Below, one piece after another: positions 16,087 through 25,700 of a DNA stretch of 64,000 bases; position 1 is the first letter of the stretch, and each line of letters opens with the position of its first letter. The notes under the pieces were generated by a model. That model saw only the letters and a program-made list of their open reading frames with translations. It was not told the origin of the DNA and searched no databases. Source of the stretch: Rhodopseudomonas_A sp036404135 (lineage in GTDB: Bacteria; Pseudomonadota; Alphaproteobacteria; Rhizobiales; Xanthobacteraceae). The stretch lies in NCBI RefSeq assembly GCF_036404135.1, contig NZ_DASWPE010000117.1, positions 1 to 64,000 on the forward strand. The letters are read 5' to 3'. A program made the translations under genes and the position numbers.

Positions 16087-17937
16087 ATGTTGACGATGAG
16101 ACGAGATGCAAGCCGCCGCTTGCCACCGCTTGCCGTGTCGCTGTGCGCACTTGTCTGTGCGGCGCCGGCCTTCGGGCAGAGCGCGACCGATCGCTCTCCG
16201 ACTGAAAAGACATCGGTCGCCAAGCCGGCGCGGGTCTCGCAGGCCAAGCCGAGTTCGCCGAATGCCACGATCAATCTCGTCAATATGCTGGTGAAGCAGG
16301 GCGTGCTGACGGACGACCAGGCCCAAGCGCTGATCAAGCAGGCCGAGGACGAGGCCTATGTCGCGCGGCAGGCCGCAAAGGATGCCAACGCCAAGGCCGA
16401 TGACGCCAGCCGAACCGCTACCGCGGCGGCAGCCGCGGCGCAACCGCCGGGCACCCGCCACGTCACTTACGTCCCCGAAATTGTCAAACGGCAATTACGT
16501 GAGGAGATTAAACAGGAGGTGATGGTCAAGGCGCAGAGGGAAAACTGGGCGTCGCCGGGGCTGTACCCGGAATGGGCGCAGCGGATTCGCTTCTATGGCG
16601 ATTTTCGCGCCCGTTACGAGGGCGACTTCTTTCCAAGCGGCAACGGACCGTTGGTCAATTTCAACGCCATCAACACCGGCTCGCCATTCCTCGACGACGG
16701 TTCGGTCGTCAACCCCTATTTCCCGCCGACCTACAACACCACACAAAACCGCGAGCGCTTCCGCTTCCGTGCCCGTCTCGGCATGGACGCCGAACTGTTC
16801 GACGGGTTTTCGGCCGGTCTGCGGGTCGCCTCCGGCGAAAATAGCTCGCCGGTCTCCACCAACCAAACGCTCGGCTCGAGCGCAAGCGGCGGCGATTTCT
16901 CCAAATATGCGGTGTGGATCGACCGCGCGTTTCTGAAGTATCAGACGTTCGGCGATGATCTCACGCTGTCGGTCGGGCGGTTCGACAACCCGTTCTGGTC
17001 GCCGACCGATCTGGCCTGGTACAAGGACCTCGGCTTCGACGGCTTTGCGGTGCAGGCCAGGCGCGAGGTTTATGCCGGTGTCACGCCCTTTGCGGTGGCC
17101 GGCGCTTTCCCGATCTACAATACGGATCTGAACGCCGGGCTTAATTCCATCGACCAGACGCTGGCGGCGCCGGTCAAGGTGCCGAGCCAGGACAAGTGGC
17201 TGTTCGGCGGCCAGCTCGGCGTGGCGTCGCGCTTCGAAGAGGCATCGTCGCTGCGTTTTGCGGTCGCCTATTACGACTTCAGCAACGTCAAGGGCCGGCT
17301 CTCCAGTCAGTGTCTGGTGTATGGCACCAGCGAGGTCTGCGATACCGACCTGTTTCGCCCGTCCTTTGCGCAGAAGGGCAATACCTATATGCGGCTGCGC
17401 AGTATTCCCAGCTTCGACTCCGCCGCCCAGGCGCTGCCGAACTATCAATATTATGGTCTCGCGGCAGATTACCGGCCTGTGGTCGCAAGCGGGCAACTCG
17501 ATTTCGGCGACTTCCATCCGATCCACGTCGTCCTCGATGGCGAGTACATGTGGAATACGGCGTTCAAGCGCGATGCGGTCAAAGCGATCGCGGTCAACAA
17601 CTTCGCGGGAACGGTGGATGGATCGGTCGGTCCGTTCAACGGAGGCGATCAGGGCTGGCTCGGCCGCGTCACCGTCGGCCACAAGGAAATCAGGCATCTG
17701 TGGGACTGGAACGTGCATGCCGGCTACAAGTATCTGGAGTCAGATGCGACGATGGATGCCTTTGTCGACTCCGACTTCGGGCTCGGCGGCACCAACCTCA
17801 AAGGCTATTTCCTCGGCGGCAATGTCGGGCTCGGTGAAAACGTCTGGGCCACCTTGCGCTGGATGAGCGCCAACAACATCGCCGGCACGCCCTATGCCGT
17901 CGACGTGCTTCAGGTCGATCTCAATGCGAGGTTCTAA
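16087..17937 (+). CDS. Outer-membrane porin-like protein (Porin_5 type)
   Basis: 616 residues from the ATG at 16087, chosen because GGAAGTGGGGA precedes it; an in-frame TTG at 16066 is weaker. A signal peptide (LAVSLCALVCAAPAFGQ) is followed by a coiled-coil-prone segment (ATINLVNMLVKQGVLTDDQA, LIKQAEDEAYVARQAAKDAN) and LREEIKQEVMVKAQRENWA. The barrel begins at IRFYGDFRARYEGDFF, continues RFRFRARLGMDAELFDGFSA, LKYQTFGDDLTLSVGRFDNP and FGGQLGVASRFEEASSLRFA, and ends in RF. The substrate is unknown. Its place after the Exb-TonB set suggests an outer-membrane partner of that set, but it has no plug domain or visible TonB box. Confidence 0.8.
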   Translation: MLTMRRDASRRLPPLAVSLCALVCAAPAFGQSATDRSPTEKTSVAKPARVSQAKPSSPNATINLVNMLVKQGVLTDDQAQALIKQAEDEAYVARQAAKDANAKADDASRTATAAAAAAQPPGTRHVTYVPEIVKRQLREEIKQEVMVKAQRENWASPGLYPEWAQRIRFYGDFRARYEGDFFPSGNGPLVNFNAINTGSPFLDDGSVVNPYFPPTYNTTQNRERFRFRARLGMDAELFDGFSAGLRVASGENSSPVSTNQTLGSSASGGDFSKYAVWIDRAFLKYQTFGDDLTLSVGRFDNPFWSPTDLAWYKDLGFDGFAVQARREVYAGVTPFAVAGAFPIYNTDLNAGLNSIDQTLAAPVKVPSQDKWLFGGQLGVASRFEEASSLRFAVAYYDFSNVKGRLSSQCLVYGTSEVCDTDLFRPSFAQKGNTYMRLRSIPSFDSAAQALPNYQYYGLAADYRPVVASGQLDFGDFHPIHVVLDGEYMWNTAFKRDAVKAIAVNNFAGTVDGSVGPFNGGDQGWLGRVTVGHKEIRHLWDWNVHAGYKYLESDATMDAFVDSDFGLGGTNLKGYFLGGNVGLGENVWATLRWMSANNIAGTPYAVDVLQVDLNARF

Positions 17938-17938
17938 G

Positions 17939-18532
17939 ATGCGGTCCCGGCTCACAAGTGCAGCGCTGCTGGCGCCGATGCTGCTCAGCAGCGTCGCCCA
18001 CGCCGATCAGGAGAACGACCGGCTGCGCGAGGCGCTGCGCAGCGCCACCGCGCAGAGCCGCTCGCTGGAAGATCAGCGCACCGCGCTGCAAGCCAAGGTG
18101 GCGGATGCCGAGCGCGACAAGGCGGTGTTCAAGGCGCAGGGCGACGCCGCCAAGGCGGAAAACCGCCAACTCGAAAAGCAGCATCGTGAGGCGGTCGACG
18201 AGTTCAATCAGCGCTTGGCCGACCGCGATCAGACCTTGGAGAAATGGCGGGCAGCCTATGAAGAGGCGGCCAATGTGGCGCGCAGCAAGGACGCCGAGCG
18301 CGCCAAATTCGAAGGGCTGGCGGCGACTTACAAAGCGAGCACCAAGAGTTGCCTCGCCAAGAACGATCAGCTGCTCAAGGTCGGCCGCGAGCTCCTGCAT
18401 CACTACGAGGATGTGACCGTCGGCGAGATGATCGTGGCGCGCGAGCCGATGCTTGCGGCGCGCCGCGTCGAGATCCAGAACTTCCTGCAGGACAACAACG
18501 ATAAAATTCTCGATCAAAAGGTGATCCGATGA
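17939..18532 (+). CDS. Exported coiled-coil protein
   Basis: 197 residues from ATG 17939, one base after the porin stop. The signal peptide (MRSRLTSAALLAPMLLSSVA, cleaved after HA) leads a long alpha-helical coiled coil (about 22-140: RLREALRSATAQSRSLEDQR, LQAKVADAERDKAVFKAQGD, KQHREAVDEFNQRLADRDQT). The C-terminal part has a single Cys (KSCLAKNDQLLKVGRELLHH). It is predicted periplasmic and I know no function. The stop overlaps the start of the PpiC isomerase (ATGA), so the two are translationally coupled and may act together in export of the exoprotein. Confidence 0.7.
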   Translation: MRSRLTSAALLAPMLLSSVAHADQENDRLREALRSATAQSRSLEDQRTALQAKVADAERDKAVFKAQGDAAKAENRQLEKQHREAVDEFNQRLADRDQTLEKWRAAYEEAANVARSKDAERAKFEGLAATYKASTKSCLAKNDQLLKVGRELLHHYEDVTVGEMIVAREPMLAARRVEIQNFLQDNNDKILDQKVIR

Positions 18533-19578
18533 CCCGCGACAACAGACTGAATCGAACTGCAATCGTTCCTTGCGCGATCGTCGGCATGGTGCTGGGCGGT
18601 GCGTTGCCCGCGGCCGCGCAATCGCAAGCTCAGGCTCCAGTGCGGACGGCGCCGGCGCCGGGCGTGGCGAAGCCCAAGCCGGTCGCGGCGGCGACGCAGG
18701 CGCCGTTGGCTGCGATCGCGGCGGGCCAACCTGCGGCACCGGGCAAGGCGTCCGACGATGTGGTCGCCCGGGTCGGCAATACCGAGGTCACTGCGAGCGA
18801 GCTTCGCGGCTATGTCGCGGCGCTAGCGCTGCGGGATCAGGCCGCGCTGGCTAAGGATCCGGCGCAGTTCAGCCAGGCGGTTCGTCTGCTGCTGGCCAAT
18901 CGGCTGGTGCTGCAGGAAGTTGCCGCGCAAAAATGGGATCAGCAGCCGGCGGTGACCGCTCAGCTCGCGCGGGTGCGCGAGAACGCCGTGGTGGAACTCT
19001 ATCTGCAGTCGGTGTCGACTCCGCCGGAGAGCTTTCCCAGCGAAGACGAATTGCAGAAGACCTACGACGCCAACCGCGGCGCTTTGCTGATGCCGCGGCA
19101 GTTCCAGCTCGCGCAGATCTTCGTCGCCGCGCCGAAGGATGCCGACAAGGCCAGCGAGGACAGTGCGAAAAAGAAGGTCGAGGAGATCCAGCGCAAGCTG
19201 AAAGCTCCAAGCGCAGACTTTGCCGCGATCGCCGGCGCCGAGGCCGATGCCAAGGACGGCGGCGATCTCGGCTGGCTACCGGAAAACCAGATCAAATCGG
19301 AGATCCGCGCGCAGGTGATCGGGCTTGCCAAGAATGCCGTGTCCGATCCGGTCAGGCTCGATGATGGTTGGCACATTCTCAAACTGATCGACACCAAGGC
19401 GGCTTACACGCGCAGCCTGCCCGAAGTGCGCGATCAGCTGGTGCAGGAGATGCGTAGCGAGCGGGCGACCGCTTTGCGGCGGGCCTATCTCGCCGAATTG
19501 GTCAGGCAGCGGCCGCCGGCCATCAACGAATTGGCGCTGTCCAAGGTGCTCGGCGAGGCAAGCCAGGCGGCGCGGTGA
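18529..19578 (+). CDS. Periplasmic PpiC-type peptidyl-prolyl isomerase (SurA-like)
   Basis: 349 residues. A signal segment near 15-35 (CAIVGMVLGGALPAAAQ) is followed by an N-terminal helical chaperone region (VARVGNTEVTASELRGYVAA, QFSQAVRLLLANRLVLQEVA). The parvulin domain covers about 175-290: LMPRQFQLAQIFVAAPKDAD, FAAIAGAEADAKDGGDLGWL, AVSDPVRLDDGWHILKLID. Such proteins speed proline isomerisation and escort unfolded outer-membrane or secreted proteins across the periplasm. Here the likely clients are the TpsB barrel, the porin and the 4290-residue exoprotein. It overlaps the coiled-coil gene by four bases (ATGA). A PpiC gene also sits in the P. aeruginosa pdt/exb region. Confidence 0.87.
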   Translation: MTRDNRLNRTAIVPCAIVGMVLGGALPAAAQSQAQAPVRTAPAPGVAKPKPVAAATQAPLAAIAAGQPAAPGKASDDVVARVGNTEVTASELRGYVAALALRDQAALAKDPAQFSQAVRLLLANRLVLQEVAAQKWDQQPAVTAQLARVRENAVVELYLQSVSTPPESFPSEDELQKTYDANRGALLMPRQFQLAQIFVAAPKDADKASEDSAKKKVEEIQRKLKAPSADFAAIAGAEADAKDGGDLGWLPENQIKSEIRAQVIGLAKNAVSDPVRLDDGWHILKLIDTKAAYTRSLPEVRDQLVQEMRSERATALRRAYLAELVRQRPPAINELALSKVLGEASQAAR

Positions 19579-19650
19579 GCGCGTATCGGAGCCGTCTGCG
19601 TAACGCTCCGAAGTAGGCGCGCGCGCCATCCCGTCATCATGGAGTCCAAG

Positions 19651-20178
19651 ATGTCCGAGACTATCCTTCAAAAACTCCGCCTGACCGATCTGCAGCAGTC
19701 GCTGCAGCAGGCGGGTTATCGCGTCGAGATCGCGAGCGATCCGGTCGCCAACATCGCCTATCTGCGATCCGCGACCAGCGGCTTGGCTTTCGATGTCCGC
19801 CCCGGCAACCGGCTGGCGGCCGATGATCAGAGCTTTGCCGATGTCGCGTTCAGCGCGGTGCTGCAGGTGCAGGGCGAACTGCCGCTTGAGCTGGTCAATC
19901 GCTGGAATGCGAGCCGGCGCTTCGCGCGGTTGCAGCTCAGTCATCCCTTCCTGGTGTTCTGCATGGATGTCTCGGCCTCGGGCGGCATTACCTTGGATCA
20001 TCTGCGCACCCAGATCGAGATCTGGGATCGGCTGGTGCAGGAGCTGATTGCCTATCTGCGCGACGAGCTGCGCCGGCCAAATGTGGCAGCGGGCGCTCCG
20101 GACTCTGTCGCATCGGACGCAGCGCCGCCGTCGAAGCGCCCGGTGCCGGAAGCCGATAGCCCTGCAACCGTCCAGTAG
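19651..20178 (+). CDS. YbjN-domain protein
   Basis: 175 residues from the ATG at 19651, chosen because GGAG at 19641-19644 precedes it; ATG 19639 is also in frame. YbjN-like alpha/beta fold: LTDLQQSLQQAGYRVEIASD, VANIAYLRSATSGLAFDVRP, DVAFSAVLQVQGELPLELVN, RWNASRRFARLQLSHPFLVF and TLDHLRTQIEIWDRLVQEL. The fold resembles type III chaperones. No signal peptide is present, so it is probably cytosolic, perhaps binding an exported or regulatory partner of the cluster. The C-terminal 35 residues are low complexity (Ala/Pro/Ser). Confidence 0.72.
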   Translation: MSETILQKLRLTDLQQSLQQAGYRVEIASDPVANIAYLRSATSGLAFDVRPGNRLAADDQSFADVAFSAVLQVQGELPLELVNRWNASRRFARLQLSHPFLVFCMDVSASGGITLDHLRTQIEIWDRLVQELIAYLRDELRRPNVAAGAPDSVASDAAPPSKRPVPEADSPATVQ

Positions 20179-20192
20179 CGCCGGGGGACAAC

Positions 20193-21050
20193 GTGGCGAG
20201 AGCGAGCAGCGGCAGCAGGGATGGTAACGGTCTGAGCGGCGCGCGGGGACCGCGGTCGTTTTGGGGCGCGGCCGTGCCGTGGCGCATCAGGGCCGCATTT
20301 GCTGGCGTCTCAACCGTGCTCGTGACGGCTGTGGTCGGCTCGGCAGTCGCCGAGCCGTTGATGTCCACGGTCTCTTTCGACGCGCGCTATGCGGCGGCGA
20401 CGGACGCCCTAGAGCCTGCGGACCAGGCCCCGATCCGGACCGCCGCGGCGGTTCGCGATCATGGGCCCGAGGATCCTGGTTCGACAGAGCCAGGTCGCGC
20501 AGCGTCGCTCGATGCGCGGACTCGATACCGGGCGCTGATCGAGAAGGAAGCCGCGCGACACGCCCTTTCGCCCGACATCGCCGAGGCCGTGATGGCGGCG
20601 GAAAGCGGCTTCAATGCCGGCGCGGTCGGTAGTTCGGGTGAAATCGGTCTGATGCAGATTCTGCCGTCGACCGCGCGGATGCTGGGCTTCGCCGGCTCGC
20701 TCGCCGATCTGGCCGAGCCGGAGACCAATATCCGCTACGGCGTGACCTATCTGGCGCAGGCCTGGCGGCTGGCCGGCGGCGATCTTTGCACCGCCGCCAT
20801 GAAGTACCGAGCCGGTCACGGCGAAACGCGCTTTTCGTTTCTCTCGGTCAATTACTGCGTGGCGGTGCGGTCCAAACTTGCGGCCCGCGGTTTTCCAATC
20901 ACCGGGAGCGTCCCGGTCGCAACCTTCGGCGAGCCCGCGCGTGCCTGCGACCGAAAATGCACTCATGTGTCGTCGATCGGCAGTGTCAATATTGCGGCCC
21001 TCAACACCCGGCTGAGCGCGCTCGTCGTGCAGGTCCGCGGTGGACGATAG
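20193..21050 (+). CDS. Lytic transglycosylase (SLT family)
   Basis: 285 residues. The N-terminus is basic with a membrane or export segment (AAFAGVSTVLVTAVVGSAVA, about 35-53). The SLT domain covers about 110-215: YRALIEKEAARHALSPDIAE, catalytic Glu137 in MAAESGFNAGAVGSSGEIGL, then MQILPSTARMLGFAGSLADL, NIRYGVTYLAQAWRLAGG and KYRAGHGETRFSF. It cuts the glycan strand of peptidoglycan to form 1,6-anhydro ends, a step often needed to pass or anchor envelope-spanning machines. The GTG start is 14 bases after the YbjN stop. Cys residues in the C-terminal 40 residues (ARACDRKCTHV) suggest a disulphide. Confidence 0.87.
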   Translation: MARASSGSRDGNGLSGARGPRSFWGAAVPWRIRAAFAGVSTVLVTAVVGSAVAEPLMSTVSFDARYAAATDALEPADQAPIRTAAAVRDHGPEDPGSTEPGRAASLDARTRYRALIEKEAARHALSPDIAEAVMAAESGFNAGAVGSSGEIGLMQILPSTARMLGFAGSLADLAEPETNIRYGVTYLAQAWRLAGGDLCTAAMKYRAGHGETRFSFLSVNYCVAVRSKLAARGFPITGSVPVATFGEPARACDRKCTHVSSIGSVNIAALNTRLSALVVQVRGGR

Positions 21051-21071
21051 ACCTAGGCAAGGGAGGCCACG

Positions 21072-21452
21072 ATGCGCTTGATGTTGTTGTGGAGCCTGCC
21101 GGCGATCTGGCTGGTGCCGTCGGTCGGCGCCCAGGAGCGAGCAATGCCGCTTCCGGAAATTCTCATCGGCGGCGAAGGCTATGTCCAGGCCGCCTCCGAC
21201 CGATGCGTGGAGGTCGAGATCGGCTCCAGCCGAGCGATGGATTGCCTTAACCAGCGACTCAAGCGCGAGGTCGATCGCGTCAATCCGAGCCTGACGCTGC
21301 CGCCGCTGGATGCGCGGTCGCCGGACACCAAGGTCGGCGTGGTGAACGTCCCGGCCGTGCAGCAGCAATATGGCAAGAACTTCGGGGTGTCGGTCATGCC
21401 CTATCGGCCGCCGCCGCTGACGTTCACGTCGCCGCTGGGGTCAAGGCACTGA
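21072..21452 (+). CDS. Small exported protein of unknown function
   Basis: 126 residues. A signal peptide (MRLMLLWSLPAIWLVPSVGA) precedes a basic/acidic mature part with two cysteines (SDRCVEVEIGSSRAMDCLNQ) and a Pro-rich C-terminus (YRPPPLTFTSPLG). I do not recognise a family. It sits in the same direction as the transglycosylase (21 bases before) and the next gene (one base after), so it belongs to the operon and is probably periplasmic or surface-located. Confidence 0.6.
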   Translation: MRLMLLWSLPAIWLVPSVGAQERAMPLPEILIGGEGYVQAASDRCVEVEIGSSRAMDCLNQRLKREVDRVNPSLTLPPLDARSPDTKVGVVNVPAVQQQYGKNFGVSVMPYRPPPLTFTSPLGSRH

Positions 21453-21453
21453 C

Positions 21454-22020
21454 ATGGCCGAGGCCCAGATGACGGACGATCGTGCAGAAAGGTGTCAGCT
21501 TTCCCGACGTGAGCCGGCAAGCACGGCCGTCGTTCAGTTGATGGAAGTCTTGCGCGTCGTACTGCGATTGAATTCGACGCTGCGCATTGCGCGGACTGCG
21601 ATCGTTTTTTCGGCAATCGGGATTTCACTTGTGATCGCGCCGGCAGGGATGGCGCTGCTGGCCCAGAGCCTGGACTATCGCGCGCCCGACAAAGCGCCGC
21701 CGTCATGGCTGCAGTTCGCCAAGCTGGTGAAATATCACTTCGAAACCTGGATCGCGGCCGACGAGCCGGTCGCCAATCGATTCCGCGCCTACGCCGCCGA
21801 TCAGGCCGGCAAGGACGGGGGATCGCCACGGACCCTCGTGGTTCGGGCTTGGCTCAATCCCGACGGCAGTGTGGAGCGGGTCTCGTTTCCGCCATTGCCC
21901 GATCCGCAAGCCGACGAAGACCTTCACGCCATTCTGAAGGGCGGCAATGTCGGCGAGGCGCCGCCGCCGGAAATGCTGCAGCCGTTGAGCCTGCGGTTTT
22001 CCCTCAACCCGGGCAGGTAG
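21454..22020 (+). CDS. Membrane-anchored TonB-C-like protein
   Basis: 188 residues. A basic cytosolic start is followed by one hydrophobic segment near 50-72 (TAIVFSAIGISLVIAPAGMA). The periplasmic part reads FAKLVKYHFETWIAADEPVA, PRTLVVRAWLNPDGSVERVS, FPPLPDPQADEDLHAILKGG and PPPEMLQPLSLRFSLNPG. The R/VR.WL(N/D)..G.V.RV pattern and the terminal PPP.M..P strand match the C-terminal domains of the proteins at 8077 and 15294, so it is a third relative of that TonB-like module. It lacks the Pro-rich linker of a true TonB. It could act as an inhibitor or receptor-like signal partner for the ECF factor seven bases downstream. Confidence 0.6.
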   Translation: MAEAQMTDDRAERCQLSRREPASTAVVQLMEVLRVVLRLNSTLRIARTAIVFSAIGISLVIAPAGMALLAQSLDYRAPDKAPPSWLQFAKLVKYHFETWIAADEPVANRFRAYAADQAGKDGGSPRTLVVRAWLNPDGSVERVSFPPLPDPQADEDLHAILKGGNVGEAPPPEMLQPLSLRFSLNPGR

Positions 22021-22026
22021 CCGAAC

Positions 22027-22620
22027 GTGTTGCGGACAGCGGGCCATACCGATCGCAATACGCACCATAATTGCGGCCGTCAGTGCCGGTCCGGCGAAAG
22101 CGCGTACAATCCGCACATCAATCGGGAGGCCCTGCGGCAGGTGCTGGTGGATCACTATGCCGATCTGCATCGGCGCTTGAGCAGGCGGCTGGGGTCGGAC
22201 GATCTTGCATGCGAGACCTTGCACGATCTTTATCTGCGCATGGATCGGTCGAACCCGGTGGCAGCGCTGCGCAATCCGCTGACCTACATCGTGACCGCGG
22301 CCGTCAATCTGGCGCGCGATCGATTCCGCACCGAGAATCGGCGGGCGCGTCGCGTCGTGGTGGATGCGCTGCAGGACCTTGTCGACGAGAGTCCACGGCC
22401 CGATCGTATCGTCGAAGACAGGTCGGAATTCGACGCGTTCACGCGGGCGCTCGACCAGATCACGCCGCGGCAGCGGGCGATTGTCGTCGCCGTGCGGTTG
22501 GAGCGGATGTCGCGACCGGACGTCGCCAAACGGCTGAACATTTCGCGCAGCCTGGTGCAGCTCGAATTGCAGCGGGCGCTACAGCTCAGCGCGGTCTATC
22601 TCGCGAAAAATCTTCGATAG
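22027..22620 (+). CDS. ECF sigma factor, second copy
   Basis: 197 residues. Region 2: LRQVLVDHYADLHRRLSRRL, GSDDLACETLHDLYLRMDRS and NPLTYIVTAAVNLARDRFR. Region 4: FTRALDQITPRQRAIVVAVR and the helix-turn-helix DVAKRLNISRSLVQLELQRA. It shares the RRL..(R/C)LGS.DLA.E.LH..(F/Y)LR block with the factors at 9078 and 47184. No FecR lies beside it; its only close companion is the membrane TonB-C-like protein seven bases upstream. It immediately precedes the 25-residue ORF and the exoprotein gene. The first about 30 residues (Asn/His/Cys-rich) have no family similarity, so a later start is possible. Confidence 0.84.
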   Translation: MLRTAGHTDRNTHHNCGRQCRSGESAYNPHINREALRQVLVDHYADLHRRLSRRLGSDDLACETLHDLYLRMDRSNPVAALRNPLTYIVTAAVNLARDRFRTENRRARRVVVDALQDLVDESPRPDRIVEDRSEFDAFTRALDQITPRQRAIVVAVRLERMSRPDVAKRLNISRSLVQLELQRALQLSAVYLAKNLR

Positions 22621-22634
22621 CAGCGGAGTTCATC

Positions 22635-22712
22635 GTGTCAGGAATAAACGTGCGTAGCTTCGACCAGGGCGGCAAGAAAGTCTTGGTCATTCGCCTCGCT
22701 GATCTCGTCTAG
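22635..22712 (+). CDS. Small ORF upstream of the exoprotein gene (25 aa)
   Basis: GTG at 22635 with CGGAG six bases upstream encodes 25 residues (starting MSGINVRSFDQGGKKV, ending RLADLV) and stops 78 bases before the exoprotein ATG. The good ribosome site and in-operon position suggest real translation, as a leader peptide or small effector. I know no homologue. Confidence 0.4.
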   Translation: MSGINVRSFDQGGKKVLVIRLADLV

Positions 22713-22790
22713 CAAGAGAGCGCAGACTCCGGCGACGCAGATGCGGCGTCGTTGCCGGTTTTCGCGACCCAGAATTGAAAGGCCCCGCCG

Positions 22791-25700
22791 ATGTCGAACC
22801 GCGCTTCCGTCTGCCCGCCGCTTCGTCGCGCTGTTCAGCCGCGGCCGGGCTCCCGCAGGTTCTTCGACAGGGCGTTGCTGGCCGGGGTCAGCGCCGCCGC
22901 GTTGCTCTGCGCGCCGGCGCCGTTGCAGGCGCGCTCACTGATGCAGGGCGCGGCCTCCGCCACGGCGGCGACTGCCGTGGCATCGGACGCGGCGCTGATC
23001 GGCGCGCAACAGGCCGCGGCGCTGGCGAAGCAGAGCCAGGCCTCGCTGTTGCGGGCGACCCAGGCGTTGCAGGCGATGCAAGCGGCGCAGGCCGCGGCGC
23101 GCAACGCTGCGGCGGCAAGTTCAAGCACGGTGCAGAACGGCCTTGCCGGCCTGGTGCAGGACCCGCGGATTGCGGCGGGGGTTGCGAATCTGTGGGTCAA
23201 TGCCAGCAATCCGGTCGAGACGACGAATGGCAGCCAGAGCAAGGTGACGATCAGCCAGACCGCCCCGCGCGCGATCATGACCTGGCAGAAATTTGACGTC
23301 GGCGCGCAGACCACGCTGGTCTACGACCAGCAGGGCAACCGCGACTGGATCGCGCTGAACCGCATCGACGCCAGCGGCGTACCGAGCCGGATCGCCGGCC
23401 AGATCAAGGCCGACGGCACGGTGCTGATCATCAACCCGAACGGCATCATCTTCACCGGCACCAGCCAGATCAATGTCAACACGCTGATCGCCACCAGCTT
23501 CGACATCCGTTCGAGCGCCGCGGCCAGTGTGTTCAATGAAAATAGCGCTAATTACGTCCAGGCCAGCGGCCAGAGCTTCTACACGCCGCCCAGAGAGATC
23601 GATAGCAATAAATATTTTCTGGAAAACGGATTGTTCACGCTGAGCAGTTCGGCGGTGTTCGGCATGGGCGACCGAACGCTCGGATCCGTCGGCGGCGGCG
23701 CGATCACGGTGCAGGCCGGTGCGCAGCTCAATGGCAATGTCAGCGGGTCGAACGATGGCGGCTACATCGCGCTGATGGCGCCGGTAGTTAGCAACGCCGG
23801 CACCATCACCACCCGCAACGGATCGATCCATCTGCTGGCCGGCAATACCGGCATCCTGACCGAGCCGCAGAGCACCGACACCGGCATTCTGGCCAACGTC
23901 ACCGGGCTGATCGTCCCGCCATCGACGCAGGCATCGCTGAATATCAATTCGCCTGCTGTGTCCGGCAAGGTGGTCAATGCCGACAACGCACTGCTGGTGT
24001 CGTACAGCGGCGCCGTCAACATGATCGGCGAGACGCTGATCCAGAACGGCGGCATCTCGGTCACCACCGGCGTCAGCCGCCCGGGATCGATCAGCCTGTA
24101 TGGCGGTGCGGGGCCGAACGGCTCTTCTGCGACCGTGACCGGCGGCTGGAATCTGACGATGGGTGCTAGCAGCGTGCTGGTGATCCTGCCGGAGGAGGAC
24201 GGCGCCACGGTTCCGACCGGCACCGCCACCAACAGCTATTTCCAGAGCAATTTGCAGCCGCAGATCACCATCGCGTCACCATCGGTCACCATTCCGGCCG
24301 GGGCGTTGATCAAGGCGCCGGGAGCGACGCTGACGTTGTACGGCAATGGGACCGGAGTCAAAGATACCACGTCGGGTAACGTCGTGCTGGAGGCGGGCAG
24401 CGTGATCGACCTGTCCGGCATGATCGGCGTTACGCTGCCGATGGCGTCCAACCTGCTCAGCATCCTGGTGACGCAGAACGAAATCGCCGACTATCCGCTG
24501 GCCGGCGCGCTGATCGGCAAGACCGTCATCGTCGATGCGCGGCTGCGCGGCACCCGCGCCGACGGCACCAGTTGGGTTGGTTCGCCGATCGTCAACGCGG
24601 CCGGCTATGCTGACGCGATCCCGATGTCGATCGACCAGCTGCTGACGGCTGCCGGCAGCTTCAGCGCCTATGGCTGGACGGTGATCCAGAAACCTGGCTC
24701 GGTGCTCAATGTCTCCGGCGGCTATGTGACCTATGGCGGCGGCATCATCAATACCACGCGGCTGCTCGGTTCGGATGGCCGCCTCTATGACATCGGCAGC
24801 GCCAATACCTCGCTGTCCTATGTGTTGGCCGGCGGCTTCGCGGTCAATCATGCCCATTGGGGCGTGGCGGAAACCTATACCAACCCGCTGATGAATGCCG
24901 GCTATTACGAGCCGGGCTACATCGCCGGCCGCAGCGCCGGCGCGGTCAGCGTCAGCGCGGTCAATCCGATTGTCGAGGGCACGGTGATCGGCGACATCGT
25001 CAGCGGCCGACGCCAGCGCGCTTTGGCACAGGGCGGCGGCACCGCCACCCAGACCAGCCTCGAGCAATTGCCGAGCGGGGCGGCGCTCAGCATCGTGTTT
25101 GCGTCGGATCGCGGCAATGGCTCGGGGCAGATCGTCAATCTGCAGGCCGCAGCGACCACCGCTGACCCCTACGATCTCGCCAGCTTCAGCACCGCCGTCG
25201 GCACGTGGAAGCCCAGCCTCAGCAATGGCATCTTCCCGGTTTTCACCGATCCGCTGAATGCCACCGGCTATGGCTCGATCTCGATCACCGGAGCCTTCGA
25301 CCTCAGCATGGCCACTGGTGCGACGCTGACGGTGCAGGCCGGCGGCAGCATCAAGCTGACCAATGTCTCGACCATCAACGGCGAACTACACGCCTCCGGC
25401 GGCAGCATCACCCTGGCTGGCTATGTGCCGCTGCTGGACTATACCGCGAGCACTGTGGGTTACAGCGCGCTGCCGCCGCTGTCGCCGGCGGTGCTGATCG
25501 GGCCGCACGCGGTGCTCGACGTGCGCGGATTGTGGGTCAACGACAGCGGGCAGTCCGGCGACGCATTCCAGGGCGCTGCCTTCATCGATGGCGGCTCGGT
25601 CAGCATCACCACCACCAAGCTCAGTCGGGTGATTGACGGACGCGCCGTTATCGAAGGCATGCCCAGCCGACTCATTTTGGTCGCCAAAGACGTCAGTCAG

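Noticed and set aside
14727..16337. 536-codon minus-strand frame opposite exbD and tonB
   Set aside because: Antisense shadow of the Exb-TonB genes; His/Arg-rich nonsense product with no family resemblance.
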